Shown here: piece after piece, positions 15,606-22,452 of the stretch
Layout of the letters: each line of letters opens with the position of its first letter
Numbering within the stretch: the stretch's first letter is position 1
Assembly: GCA_002440065.1 (NCBI GenBank)
Contig: DJRK01000113.1
Coordinates: forward strand, 1-30,824
Origin: Atopobium sp. UBA6362
Lineage (GTDB): Bacteria; Actinomycetota; Coriobacteriia; Coriobacteriales; Atopobiaceae
Direction of reading: 5' to 3'
DNA length: 30,824 nucleotides
The notes under the pieces: model-generated
The model's database searches: none
What the model saw: the letters and a program-made list of their open reading frames with translations, nothing else
Told to the model about the DNA's origin: nothing
Program-made: the position numbers and the translations under genes

Positions 15606-15630
15606 CAATTTGGGGTCCGACCCCAAATTG
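15606..15630. repeat. TTTGGGGTC palindromic repeat between aroB-like and pepQ
   Basis: CAATTTGGGGTC (15606-15617), a central C, then GACCCCAAATTG (15619-15630): a perfect 25-bp palindrome identical in core to the unit at 8527-8550. It lies between the aroB-like stop and the pepQ RBS and would fold as a hairpin in the shared transcript. Confidence 0.9.
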
Positions 15631-15652
15631 CGTCAGAAAGGATCGATCTTTT

Positions 15653-16777
15653 ATGGCAGATGCAAAAGCCTGCGCCGGCCGCGTCGCCCGCCTGCGCGCC
15701 CTGATGGAGGAGCGCGGCTACGATGCCGTCATCCTGCGCAACAACCCCGACCTCCGCTGGCTCACCGGCGCCGAGAGGACCTTCGACGACGAGGTCGCCC
15801 ACACCGCCTTCGTGACCGCCGACGGCCAGTGGCTCCACACCGACTCCCGCTACGCGAACACCTTCCGTGAGCGCCTGGGCGCCGACACCCCGTGGGCCAT
15901 CGACGAGGAGATCGTCCAGCCCGCCTCCTGGGCCGCCGACCGCGTCCGTGAGACCCGCTCGCGCGTCGTCGCCGTCGAGGACACGTGCGACCTCGCCTTC
16001 TACGACGCCTTCCAGCAGGCGTGCCTCGACTCCTCCGTGGCCTGCCTCACCCCGCGCATGCACGGCGACATCTGCGACCTGCGCATGGTCAAGGACGCCG
16101 AGGAGATCGAGCTCATGCGCCACGCGCAGTCCATCACCGACGCCGCCTTCACCCACATCTGCGGCTACATCCGGCCGGGCATGACCGAGCAGCAGATCCG
16201 CGTCGAGCTCGAGAACTATATGTTCAACCACGGCGCCGATTCTCTTGCCTTCGGCTCGATCATCGCCACGGGAGCCAACGGCGCGAACCCGCACGCGCAG
16301 CCCGGCGAGACCGTCGTCAAGAAGGGCGATATGATCGTCATGGACTACGGCGCCGGCTACCACGACTACAAGTCAGACATGACCCGCACCGTGTGCGTGG
16401 GCGAGCCCACCGACGAGCAGCGCCACGTCTACGACGTCGTGCGCAAGGCCCATGAGGCCTGCGCCGCCGCCGCGAAGCCGGGCTGCATCGGCTCCGACAT
16501 CCAGGACCTCGCCGTGAAGGTCATCTCGGACGCCGGCTACGGCGACTACTTCAAGCACGGCCTCGGTCACGGCGTGGGCATCCAGATCCACGAGAACCCG
16601 AACTTCGGTCGCCGTTGGCACCGCCCCGTGCCCGAGGGCTCCGTCGTCACCGTCGAGCCGGGCATCTACCTGCCGGGTAACTTCGGCGTGCGCCTCGAGG
16701 ACTTCGGCCTCATGACCGCCGACGGCTTCAAGCCCTTCACGCAGTCGACCCACGACCTCGTCTGCATCGACTGCTAA
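15653..16777 (+). CDS. pepQ: M24B-family Xaa-Pro peptidase (PepQ/YqhT-type)
   Basis: 374 residues. A metal-dependent cytoplasmic aminopeptidase or dipeptidase acting on Xaa-Pro bonds. The ATG at 15653 follows GAAAGGA. The N-terminal creatinase-like domain (1-130) contains VILRNNPDLRWLTG. The pita-bread catalytic domain has all five metal ligands: the two Asp in VMDYGAGYHDYKSDMTRTV, His in HGLGHGVGIQIHE, Glu in VTVEPGIYLPG and Glu in GVRLEDFGL. Whether it is an aminopeptidase P or a prolidase cannot be decided from sequence. pepQ upstream of efp and nusB is a conserved order (Corynebacterium, Mycobacterium, and yqhT-efp in Bacillus); here a PTS operon separates them. Confidence 0.93.
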   Translation: MADAKACAGRVARLRALMEERGYDAVILRNNPDLRWLTGAERTFDDEVAHTAFVTADGQWLHTDSRYANTFRERLGADTPWAIDEEIVQPASWAADRVRETRSRVVAVEDTCDLAFYDAFQQACLDSSVACLTPRMHGDICDLRMVKDAEEIELMRHAQSITDAAFTHICGYIRPGMTEQQIRVELENYMFNHGADSLAFGSIIATGANGANPHAQPGETVVKKGDMIVMDYGAGYHDYKSDMTRTVCVGEPTDEQRHVYDVVRKAHEACAAAAKPGCIGSDIQDLAVKVISDAGYGDYFKHGLGHGVGIQIHENPNFGRRWHRPVPEGSVVTVEPGIYLPGNFGVRLEDFGLMTADGFKPFTQSTHDLVCIDC

Positions 16778-16837
16778 GAAGCCCGTTCTTCTTACCCGTT
16801 CTTCCCTGTATGCGCCGGATGCCGACGCGCCGCTCAT

Positions 16838-16893
16838 GCGCCGAGGCGCGGGCCGCAGTTTCGCTCTGCGGCCCGCGTCTCGGCGCTCTTTTT
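16838..16893 (+). terminator. Very strong Rho-independent terminator after pepQ
   Basis: The 21-nt arms (16838-16858 and 16866-16886) pair with a single G-U, closed by a 7-nt loop, and are followed by TCTTTTT. It separates the aroK-pepQ operon from the PTS operon. Confidence 0.92.
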
Positions 16894-17082
16894 GCCAAAC
16901 GACAAAGCTCAGCGAGTTGAAATTACGTCAACGCCAGTCCGGTAAGCGGTACGTACTTAGCGGTGAATGAATCTAAAAATCAGAAAAGCCCAGTTAAATG
17001 ACCGTTTTGATAGATTCCTTCACTAAAAACTCGCAAACAGGGTACAATTGTGAGCGTTGAGTGTAGCAGGCGAGAAGGAACT
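16894..17082 (+). promoter_or_regulatory. A+T-rich control region of the mannose-PTS operon
   Basis: The gap between pepQ and the PTS operon (16778-17153) holds the terminator and this unusually A+T-rich stretch. TACAAT at 17043-17048 is a good -10; no clear -35 is seen. Possible protein sites are a dyad GTTGA-N7-TCAAC (16916-16932) and two direct repeats TAAGCGGT (16943-16950) and TTAGCGGT (16957-16964) with a 14-bp period. I see no sigma-54 (-24/-12) motif and no convincing cre site. GCGTT-C-AACGC (17104-17114) is a small palindrome in the leader. Confidence 0.5.
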
Positions 17083-17172
17083 GTGAAGCACCCTCCGCGC
17101 GTTGCGTTCAACGCATCTATACGTTGGGTCCGCAAAAGAAAGGGAGGTATGCGGTGGTTAGCATTGTTCTAG
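17083..17172 (+). CDS. Possible 29-codon leader ORF overlapping the PTS EIIAB start
   Basis: A GTG at 17083 is preceded by AAGGA with tight spacing and opens a frame that ends with TAG at 17170-17172, overlapping the first codons of the EIIAB gene in another frame. The predicted peptide is basic (middle section WVRKRKGG). It could be a translated leader that affects EIIAB initiation, or simply chance. No homologue is recognised. Confidence 0.2.
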   Translation: MKHPPRVAFNASIRWVRKRKGGMRWLALF

Positions 17173-18146
17173 CCAGTCATGGCACGTTCGCCGAGGGCAT
17201 CAAGATGTCCGGCCAGATGATCTTTGGTCCGCAGGAGAACGTCGCTGCCGTGACGCTCATGCCCGAGATGGGGCCAGATGACCTCAGGGCGCAGATCCTG
17301 GAAGCCGTCGGAGGCTTCGAGGACAAGGACCAGGTCCTCTTCCTGGTCGACCTTCAGGGAGGCACCCCCTGGAACCAGATCTCGCTGCTGCTCGATGAGC
17401 CGGGCCACGAGAACTGGGTCGCCGTGGGCGGCATGAACCTGCCGATGGTCGTCAGCGCCTACGGCGAGCGCATGGGGGCGAGCACTGCGGCCGAGGTCGC
17501 GCGCGCCATCTACCCGGAGGCGAAGGCCGGCGTCTGCATCAAGCCCGAGTCCCTTGTCCCGGCCGAGGCGACCTCTGCCGCCGCTGCCCCTGCCAAGCAG
17601 GGCGCCATCCCCGAGGGCACCGTCCTGGGCGACGGCCACATCAAGATCGCGGCCGTCCGCGTGGACACGCGCCTGCTGCACGGCCAGGTCGCCACTGCCT
17701 GGACCAAGCAGATCGCCCCGGACCGCATCATCGTCGTTTCCGACGGCGTTGCGCACGACCAGCTCCGCAAGACCATGATCGAGCAGGCCGCGCCTCCGGG
17801 AGTCCCGGCCAACGTCGTGCCGATCAAGAAGATGATCGAGGTCGCCAAGGACCCGCGCTTCGGCGCCACCAAGGCGTTCCTGCTCTTCGAGACCCCGCAG
17901 GACCTTCTCAAGACGATCGAGGGCGGCGTGGACATCAAGGAGGCCAACATCGGCTCCATGGCCCACTCCGTCGGCAAGGTCGTCGTGACCGACGCCATCG
18001 CGATGGACGAGAAGGACGTCGAGTGCCTCGAGGCCCTGCACGACAAGGGCGTCAAGCTCGGTGCCCAGAAGGTCCCCGCCGACTCCGCGAAGAGCTACGA
18101 GGAGATCATCAAGAAGGCCAAGTCCGAGCTGGCTTCCGCGAAGTAA
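17154..18146 (+). CDS. manX: Mannose-family PTS EIIAB component (fused)
   Basis: 330 residues. It passes phosphate from HPr to the incoming sugar through IIA and IIB. The IIA domain (1-130) carries the phosphorylated His9 in IVLASHG and the VDLQGGTPWNQ motif. An Ala/Pro-rich linker (about 135-158) joins it to the IIB domain, whose active His176 is in VDTRLLHGQVATAW. Start: GTG at 17154, 6 nt after GGGAGG. The out-of-frame ATG at 17149 is too close to the RBS, and the in-frame upstream ATG at 17124 has none. EIIC follows after 12 nt with its own AAGGAGG. The sugar (mannose, glucose, fructose, GlcNAc or similar) cannot be fixed from sequence. Confidence 0.94.
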   Translation: MVSIVLASHGTFAEGIKMSGQMIFGPQENVAAVTLMPEMGPDDLRAQILEAVGGFEDKDQVLFLVDLQGGTPWNQISLLLDEPGHENWVAVGGMNLPMVVSAYGERMGASTAAEVARAIYPEAKAGVCIKPESLVPAEATSAAAAPAKQGAIPEGTVLGDGHIKIAAVRVDTRLLHGQVATAWTKQIAPDRIIVVSDGVAHDQLRKTMIEQAAPPGVPANVVPIKKMIEVAKDPRFGATKAFLLFETPQDLLKTIEGGVDIKEANIGSMAHSVGKVVVTDAIAMDEKDVECLEALHDKGVKLGAQKVPADSAKSYEEIIKKAKSELASAK

Positions 18147-18158
18147 GGAGGATGGGTA

Positions 18159-18974
18159 ATGAACCCTATTCAGATTCTGCTCATCGTCATCGTCGCTTTC
18201 CTTGCAGGCATGGAAGGCATCCTTGACGAGTTCGAGTTCCACCAGCCGTTGGTGGCCTGCACGCTGATCGGCCTCGTGTCCGGTCACCTGACCGAGGGCA
18301 TCATGCTCGGCGGCTCGCTGCAGCTCATGGCCCTCGGTTGGGCAAACATCGGCGCCGCAGTGGCACCTGACGCGGCCCTGGCCTCCGTTGCCTCGGCCAT
18401 CCTCATGGTCCTGGGCCTGCAGGGCGGCAACACCGACTCTCAGACGGCCATCAACACGGCCATCGCCGTCGCCGTCCCGCTGTCAGTCGCCGGCCTCTTC
18501 CTCACCATGATCTGCCGTACACTCGCCACGGGCATCGCGCACATCATGGACGGCTGCGCCGAGAAGGCCGACTTCGCCGGCATCGAGCGTTGGCAGATCC
18601 TCGCCATCTGCATGCAGGGCATCCGCATCGCCATCCCGGCCGCGGCCCTCTGCTTCATCCCGTCCGAGGCCGTCACCTCCGCCCTTAACGCCATGCCCGC
18701 ATGGCTCTCCGGCGGCATGGCCGTCGGCGGCGGCATGGTCGCCGCGGTCGGCTACGCCATGGTCATCAACATGATGGCGACCAAGGAGGTCTGGCCGTTC
18801 TTCATCCTCGGCTTCGTCCTCGCTGCCATCCCCGAGCTCACGCTCATCGCCCTCGGCCTCATCGGCATAGCCCTCGCCCTCATCTACCTGGGCCTCAAGG
18901 ACATGGCGAAGCAGGGCGGCGGTTCCGCCGGCTCCGGCGACCCGCTCGGCGACATCCTGAACGACTACGAGTAG
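18159..18974 (+). CDS. manY: Mannose-family PTS EIIC component
   Basis: 271 residues of integral membrane protein with an RBS (AAGGAGG) before the ATG. It forms the sugar channel together with EIID. The family's early signature is visible in MEGILDEFEFHQPLVACTLIGLVSGHLTEGIMLGGSLQLMALG; the GGSLQLMALGWANIGAA stretch lies in the sugar-binding region. Several further hydrophobic segments reach the C-terminus (IPELTLIALGLIGIALALIYLG). It lies between EIIAB and EIID, 9 nt before the in-frame GTG upstream of manZ. Complete. Confidence 0.95.
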   Translation: MNPIQILLIVIVAFLAGMEGILDEFEFHQPLVACTLIGLVSGHLTEGIMLGGSLQLMALGWANIGAAVAPDAALASVASAILMVLGLQGGNTDSQTAINTAIAVAVPLSVAGLFLTMICRTLATGIAHIMDGCAEKADFAGIERWQILAICMQGIRIAIPAAALCFIPSEAVTSALNAMPAWLSGGMAVGGGMVAAVGYAMVINMMATKEVWPFFILGFVLAAIPELTLIALGLIGIALALIYLGLKDMAKQGGGSAGSGDPLGDILNDYE

Positions 18975-18992
18975 GAAGGGGGAGTGAATACC

Positions 18993-19910
18993 ATGGCAGA
19001 CAAGATTACGCTTACCAAGAAGGACCGTCAGGCGGTTTGCTTCCGTCACCAGTTCCTTCAGGGCTCCTGGAACTACGAGCGTATGCAGAACGGCGGCTGG
19101 TGCTACTCCATGATCCCCGCGATCAAGAAGCTGTACCCGGCCAAGGAGGACCAGGTCGCGGCCCTCAAGCGCCACCTCGAGTTCTATAACACCCACCCCT
19201 ACGTCTCCGCCCCCGTCATCGGCGTCACGCTCGCCCTTGAGGAGGAGCGCGCCAACGGCGCCCCCGTCGACGACGTCGCCATCCAGGGCGTCAAGGTCGG
19301 CATGATGGGCCCGCTCGCCGGCGTCGGCGACCCGGTCTTCTGGTTCACCCTTCGCCCGATCCTGGGCGCCCTGGGTGCCTCCCTCGCCCTTTCCGGCAAC
19401 ATCCTCGGCCCGATTCTCTTCTTCGTGCTGTGGAACATCATCCGTATCGCCTTCCTGTGGTACACGCAGGAGTTCGGCTACAAGGTGGGCTCCTCCATCG
19501 CGAACGACCTGTCCGGCGGCCTGATGGGCAAGGTCACCGAGGGCGCCTCCATCCTCGGCATGTTCATCATCGGTGCCCTGGTCGAGCGCTGGGTGTCCAT
19601 CTCCTTCACCCCGATCGTCTCCCAGGTCACCCAGTCCGAGGGCGCCTACATCGACTGGGCCAACCTGCCTTCCGGCGCCGAGGGCATCAAGGAGGCCCTG
19701 ACCCAGTACTCCACCCTGGGCGCCACCGGCCTCGACCAGGTGAAGACCACGACCCTGCAGGGCAACCTCGACCAGCTCATCCCCGGCCTTTGCGCCGTGC
19801 TGCTGACCCTTGGTTGCTGCCAGCTGCTCAAGAAGAAGGTCAGCCCGATCGTCATCATCCTGGCCCTCTTCGCCATCGGCATCATCGGCCGCGTCGTCGG
19901 CTTCATGTAA
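18993..19910 (+). CDS. manZ: Mannose-family PTS EIID component
   Basis: 305 residues. The second membrane subunit of the mannose-class permease. The typical N-terminus KKDRQAVCFRHQFLQGSWNYERMQNGGW and the GVKVGMMGPLAGVGDPVFWFTLRPI signature are present, and the C-terminus is hydrophobic (ending RVVGFM). Start: ATG at 18993, 9 nt after AAGGGGGAG; the in-frame GTG at 18984 directly abuts that RBS and is less likely. A terminator follows, then a DUF956 gene, the usual companion of this PTS class. Confidence 0.95.
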   Translation: MADKITLTKKDRQAVCFRHQFLQGSWNYERMQNGGWCYSMIPAIKKLYPAKEDQVAALKRHLEFYNTHPYVSAPVIGVTLALEEERANGAPVDDVAIQGVKVGMMGPLAGVGDPVFWFTLRPILGALGASLALSGNILGPILFFVLWNIIRIAFLWYTQEFGYKVGSSIANDLSGGLMGKVTEGASILGMFIIGALVERWVSISFTPIVSQVTQSEGAYIDWANLPSGAEGIKEALTQYSTLGATGLDQVKTTTLQGNLDQLIPGLCAVLLTLGCCQLLKKKVSPIVIILALFAIGIIGRVVGFM

Positions 19911-19940
19911 GATGGCCGCGTAGGGTACCCTGCGCTACTC

Positions 19941-19975
19941 GGGCCGCATCCCTCACGGGGTGCGGCCCTTTGTTT
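19941..19975 (+). terminator. Terminator or attenuator between manZ and the DUF956 gene
   Basis: GGGCCGCATCCC (19941-19952) pairs with GGGGTGCGGCCC (19957-19968), one wobble, TCAC loop, followed by TTTGTTT. It probably lowers transcription into the DUF956 gene. GGGTACCC (19923-19930) just upstream is a small extra palindrome. Confidence 0.8.
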
Positions 19976-20006
19976 ATCTCAGCGACGGATGCAAAGGAGC
20001 CGGCCC

Positions 20007-20384
20007 ATGGCCCAATCACAGAACACCAAGGTCGAGCACACCATCAAGGCGACCTCCCTCAACGGGCTCTCGACGTACGGCGACGTCATGGTCGGCGACA
20101 AGGCCTTCGAGTTCTATAACGAGAAGAACACCCAGGACTACATCCAGATCCCCTGGGACGAGGTCGACTACGTGGCGGCCGAGGTCCTTCCCGGCAAGAA
20201 GATCGCACGCTTCGCCATCTTCACCAAGAAGAACGGCAAGTACGCCTTCTCGACGCGCGACAACAAGGCGACCCTGCGCGCCATGAGGGGGCACGTCCCC
20301 GAGGACCGGCTCCAGCGCTCGCCTTCTTTTCTCGACGTGGTCAAGGCGGGGGCCAAGAGCCTCACGCACCTGGGGAAGAAATAG
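20007..20384 (+). CDS. DUF956-family protein (ManO-like), PTS-associated
   Basis: 125 residues. DUF956 genes accompany mannose-class PTS operons in Firmicutes and Coriobacteria (manO in lactococci), with a proposed regulatory role that is not biochemically established. KATSLNGLSTYGDVMVGDKAFEFYN and IQIPWDEVDYVAAEVLPGKKIARFAI are the family's core, a single-domain beta-rich cytoplasmic protein. Start: ATG at 20007, 7 nt after AAAGGAG; an in-frame ATG at 19989 lies before that RBS. The terminator just upstream suggests lower expression than manXYZ. Confidence 0.88.
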   Translation: MAQSQNTKVEHTIKATSLNGLSTYGDVMVGDKAFEFYNEKNTQDYIQIPWDEVDYVAAEVLPGKKIARFAIFTKKNGKYAFSTRDNKATLRAMRGHVPEDRLQRSPSFLDVVKAGAKSLTHLGKK

Positions 20385-20443
20385 CCCTCGCGACCTGCTT
20401 AAGCGACGACCTGTGGAATTCTCGATGGCCCGCGAAGGCGTGC

Positions 20444-20449
20444 TACAAT
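20444..20449 (+). promoter_or_regulatory. -10 element (TACAAT) of efp
   Basis: TACAAT lies 51 nt before the efp GTG. An ATG at 20457 falls where a leaderless start would be but is not in the efp frame. Confidence 0.45.
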
Positions 20450-20500
20450 AACCCAGATGTATGCAAAGCGCCTATTTGGCGAAGAGGAAAGTGAGCACTC

Positions 20501-21067
20501 GTGGCAACCATCAGCACCGCAGACTTCAAGAACGGCATGGGCCTCAAGATTAACGACAAGTACTACACCATCGTTGAGTTCCAGCACGTCAAGCCCGGCA
20601 AGGGCGGCGCTTTCGTCCGTTACAAGATCCGCGACCTCAAGAGCGGCCGCGTGATCGACCAGACCTGCAACGCCGGCACCAAGTTCGAGAACGTGCAGCT
20701 CATCACCAAGGAGATGCAGTACCTCTACAACGACGGCGAGTCCTACTACTTCATGGACAACGAGACCTACGAGCAGGTCGAGCTCCCCGCCGACTTCATC
20801 GGCGATAACGCCAAGTGGTTCAAGGAGAACGACAACGCGCAGCTCCTCTACGCCGACGACGAGCTTCTGGGCGTCGAGCCCCCGATGTTCATCGAGGTCG
20901 AGATCACCGAGACCGACCCCGGCTTCAAGGGCGACACCGTCCAGGGCGGCACCAAGCCCGCGACGATCGAGACCGGCGCCATCATCAACGTCCCGCTGTA
21001 CCTCAACCAGGGCGAGCGCATCAAGGTCGACACCCGCGACGGCGGAAAGTTCGTCGGCCGCGCCTAG
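20501..21067 (+). CDS. efp: Translation elongation factor P
   Basis: 188 residues, full length. EF-P rescues ribosomes stalled at polyproline stretches. Domain I (KOW-like) begins TISTADFKNGMGLKI and carries the loop HVKPGKGGAFVRYK, whose Lys is the usual modification or contact residue. Domains II and III follow, with the C-terminal signature GAIINVPLYLNQGERIKVDTRDGGKFVGRA. Start: GTG at 20501, with GAGG about 13 nt upstream (a weak RBS). efp before asp23-like and nusB is the order known from Bacillus and many Actinobacteria. No modification enzymes (EpmA or YmfI-type) are in the window. Confidence 0.97.
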   Translation: MATISTADFKNGMGLKINDKYYTIVEFQHVKPGKGGAFVRYKIRDLKSGRVIDQTCNAGTKFENVQLITKEMQYLYNDGESYYFMDNETYEQVELPADFIGDNAKWFKENDNAQLLYADDELLGVEPPMFIEVEITETDPGFKGDTVQGGTKPATIETGAIINVPLYLNQGERIKVDTRDGGKFVGRA

Positions 21068-21084
21068 TGTGGGCACGGACCGCG

Positions 21085-21124
21085 TAAGATAATGCGAAAT
21101 GAACGCCCCGGCACGTGCCGGGGC
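21085..21124 (+). promoter_or_regulatory. -10-like TAAGAT and a perfect 20-bp palindrome upstream of the asp23-like gene
   Basis: GCCCCGGCAC (21105-21114) is directly followed by its complement GTGCCGGGGC (21115-21124). There is no T tract after it, so simple intrinsic termination is unlikely. It begins 15 nt after TAAGAT (21085-21090) and could be an operator or leader hairpin. Confidence 0.35.
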
Positions 21125-21147
21125 GGCGTATTCAAAAGGGGGTTCCC

Positions 21148-21510
21148 ATGGCAGAAAGCGAGCTCAACGTCTCCGGGATCGGCATCTCCAGGAACGTCGT
21201 CTCCACGATCGTCACCCTTGCGGCCAAGCGCGTCGAGGGCGTCGCCTCGGTGGGCGGCAACGACATCACCTCGAGCTTGATCTCCGTCTTCACAAGCCGC
21301 ACCGTCTCTCCCGAGGCCGCGGTCGAGTCTTATGTGGAGAACGACGCCCTGCGCGTCGTCGTGCACCTCGCCGTCTTCTACGGCTACCCCTTCACCAAGC
21401 TCGCGGCCGACGTCCGCGAGGCGGTCGCCCAGGCCATCACCGAGCAGATTGGCGTGCCTGCCGGCTCCGTCGACATTTGCATCGATAGCCTCGTTTTCCC
21501 CAAGGAGTAA
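21148..21510 (+). CDS. Asp23/Gls24-family envelope stress response protein
   Basis: 120 residues. Asp23/Gls24 (DUF322) proteins are abundant in Gram-positives and linked to envelope or alkaline stress; the Bacillus relative YqhY, in this same position between efp and nusB, is linked to fatty-acid synthesis control. The family core is seen in GIGISRNVVSTIVTLAAKRVEGVASVGG and VVVHLAVFYGYPFTKLAADVREAVAQAI. There is no membrane segment. Start: ATG at 21148, 5 nt after AAAGGGGG; an in-frame ATG at 21115 lies inside the palindrome. nusB starts 2 nt after the stop. Confidence 0.9.
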   Translation: MAESELNVSGIGISRNVVSTIVTLAAKRVEGVASVGGNDITSSLISVFTSRTVSPEAAVESYVENDALRVVVHLAVFYGYPFTKLAADVREAVAQAITEQIGVPAGSVDICIDSLVFPKE

Positions 21511-21511
21511 G

Positions 21512-22141
21512 TTGAGCATTCGATTCGGAGGGCGCACGCTCGCCCGTAGCCAGGCACTGCAGCTTCTTTTCCAGGCGGAGGCAAGCGGCCGCACGGTTCC
21601 CGAGGTGCTCGAGGGCGACTACGCCCTTGAGCAGGGCCCGCTCAGCGACTTTGGCCGTCAGCTCGCCATCGGGTGCGACGGCGTGAGGCACGACCTCGAC
21701 GCCATCATCGCCACAAGGTCCAAGACCTGGAGCATCAACCGCATGCCCGCGGTCGACCGCAACCTGCTGCGCCTTGCGCTGTACGAGATGATCTTCGTCG
21801 ACGAGGTCGATATCCCCGTTGCCATCAACGAGGTCGTCGAGCTTGCCAAGGCCTACGGCAACGACGACTCCTCGCGCTTCATTAACGGCATCCTCGGCCG
21901 CGTCGCGGACGACATGGAGGCCGGCGTCGACGTCATCGCCAAGGCCCACGAGGACCTCGCGGCCCGCGGCGAGACCGCGGCAGACGTGCAGTACGCCCTC
22001 GAGGGCCGCTACGACGTGTGGGAGGAGCCCGAGGTCGAGCACGTGCCCTTCGGCTCGGACCGCGACTACGAGCTCACCGGCGGCATCTGGCGCGTCATGG
22101 GCCCGGGCACGATCTACGAGGACGACGAGGACGTCTGGTAA
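21512..22141 (+). CDS. nusB: Transcription antitermination factor NusB, with C-terminal extension
   Basis: 209 residues. NusB binds boxA with NusE (S10) and supports rRNA antitermination. The NusB fold spans residues 1-140: GGRTLARSQALQLLFQAEA, NRMPAVDRNLLRLALYEMIF and VAINEVVELAKAYGNDDSSRFINGILGRV are the classic motifs. Start: TTG at 21512, with AAGGAG (21502-21507) overlapping the end of the asp23-like gene; no ATG or GTG in this frame fits the NusB N-terminus. Residues 140-209 are an acidic extension with aromatic residues (DVWEEPEVEHVPFG, then GGIWRV), unusual for a protein normally near 140-150 residues. The stop shares its last base with the xseB ATG (TAATG). Confidence 0.94.
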   Translation: MSIRFGGRTLARSQALQLLFQAEASGRTVPEVLEGDYALEQGPLSDFGRQLAIGCDGVRHDLDAIIATRSKTWSINRMPAVDRNLLRLALYEMIFVDEVDIPVAINEVVELAKAYGNDDSSRFINGILGRVADDMEAGVDVIAKAHEDLAARGETAADVQYALEGRYDVWEEPEVEHVPFGSDRDYELTGGIWRVMGPGTIYEDDEDVW

Positions 22142-22452
22142 TGGCCCGCGTCAACACCTCGCAGTTCAAGACGTTCCCGCAGATCACCGAGCGTCTCGAC
22201 TCCATCGTGGCACAGGTCCGCGACAAGGACGTCTCGCTCGAGAAGTCCCTTGACCTCTTCGATGAGGCGATTGCCCTGGGGTCCAAGGCCGTCGACATGG
22301 TCGACGCGACGGACTTCTCGCCAGAGGAGGCGGTGAGCCTCGAGGCCGAAGCGTCTTCCCGAAACGAGGGTGCCGCCGACGACGAAGCGAAGGCCGGTGC
22401 CGAGACGCCCAGTGACGAGGCAACCGATTCACCCGAGCAGGGGAAAGAATAG
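22141..22452 (+). CDS. xseB: Exodeoxyribonuclease VII small subunit
   Basis: 103 residues. XseB is the small helical subunit that assembles with XseA into exonuclease VII. The two-helix core lies at residues about 10-60: FPQITERLDSIVAQVRDKDVSLEKSLDLFDEAIALGSKAVDMV, with the diagnostic LEKSLDLFDEA. The C-terminal 45 residues form an acidic, low-complexity tail. It starts inside the nusB stop (TAATG) and its own stop shares one base with the tlyA GTG, so the three are probably coupled. xseA, normally the gene just upstream, is missing from this locus. Confidence 0.88.
   Translation: MARVNTSQFKTFPQITERLDSIVAQVRDKDVSLEKSLDLFDEAIALGSKAVDMVDATDFSPEEAVSLEAEASSRNEGAADDEAKAGAETPSDEATDSPEQGKE

Noticed and set aside
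16894..17153. Sigma-54 promoter or cre site for the PTS operon
   Set aside because: No TGGCAC-N5-TTGC pattern and no convincing catabolite-repressor consensus in the region.
20457..20654. Leaderless ORF starting at ATG 20457, 7 nt after the efp -10
   Set aside because: After 15 codons it runs out of frame through efp with a Ser/Thr/Ala-rich shadow composition; probably chance.
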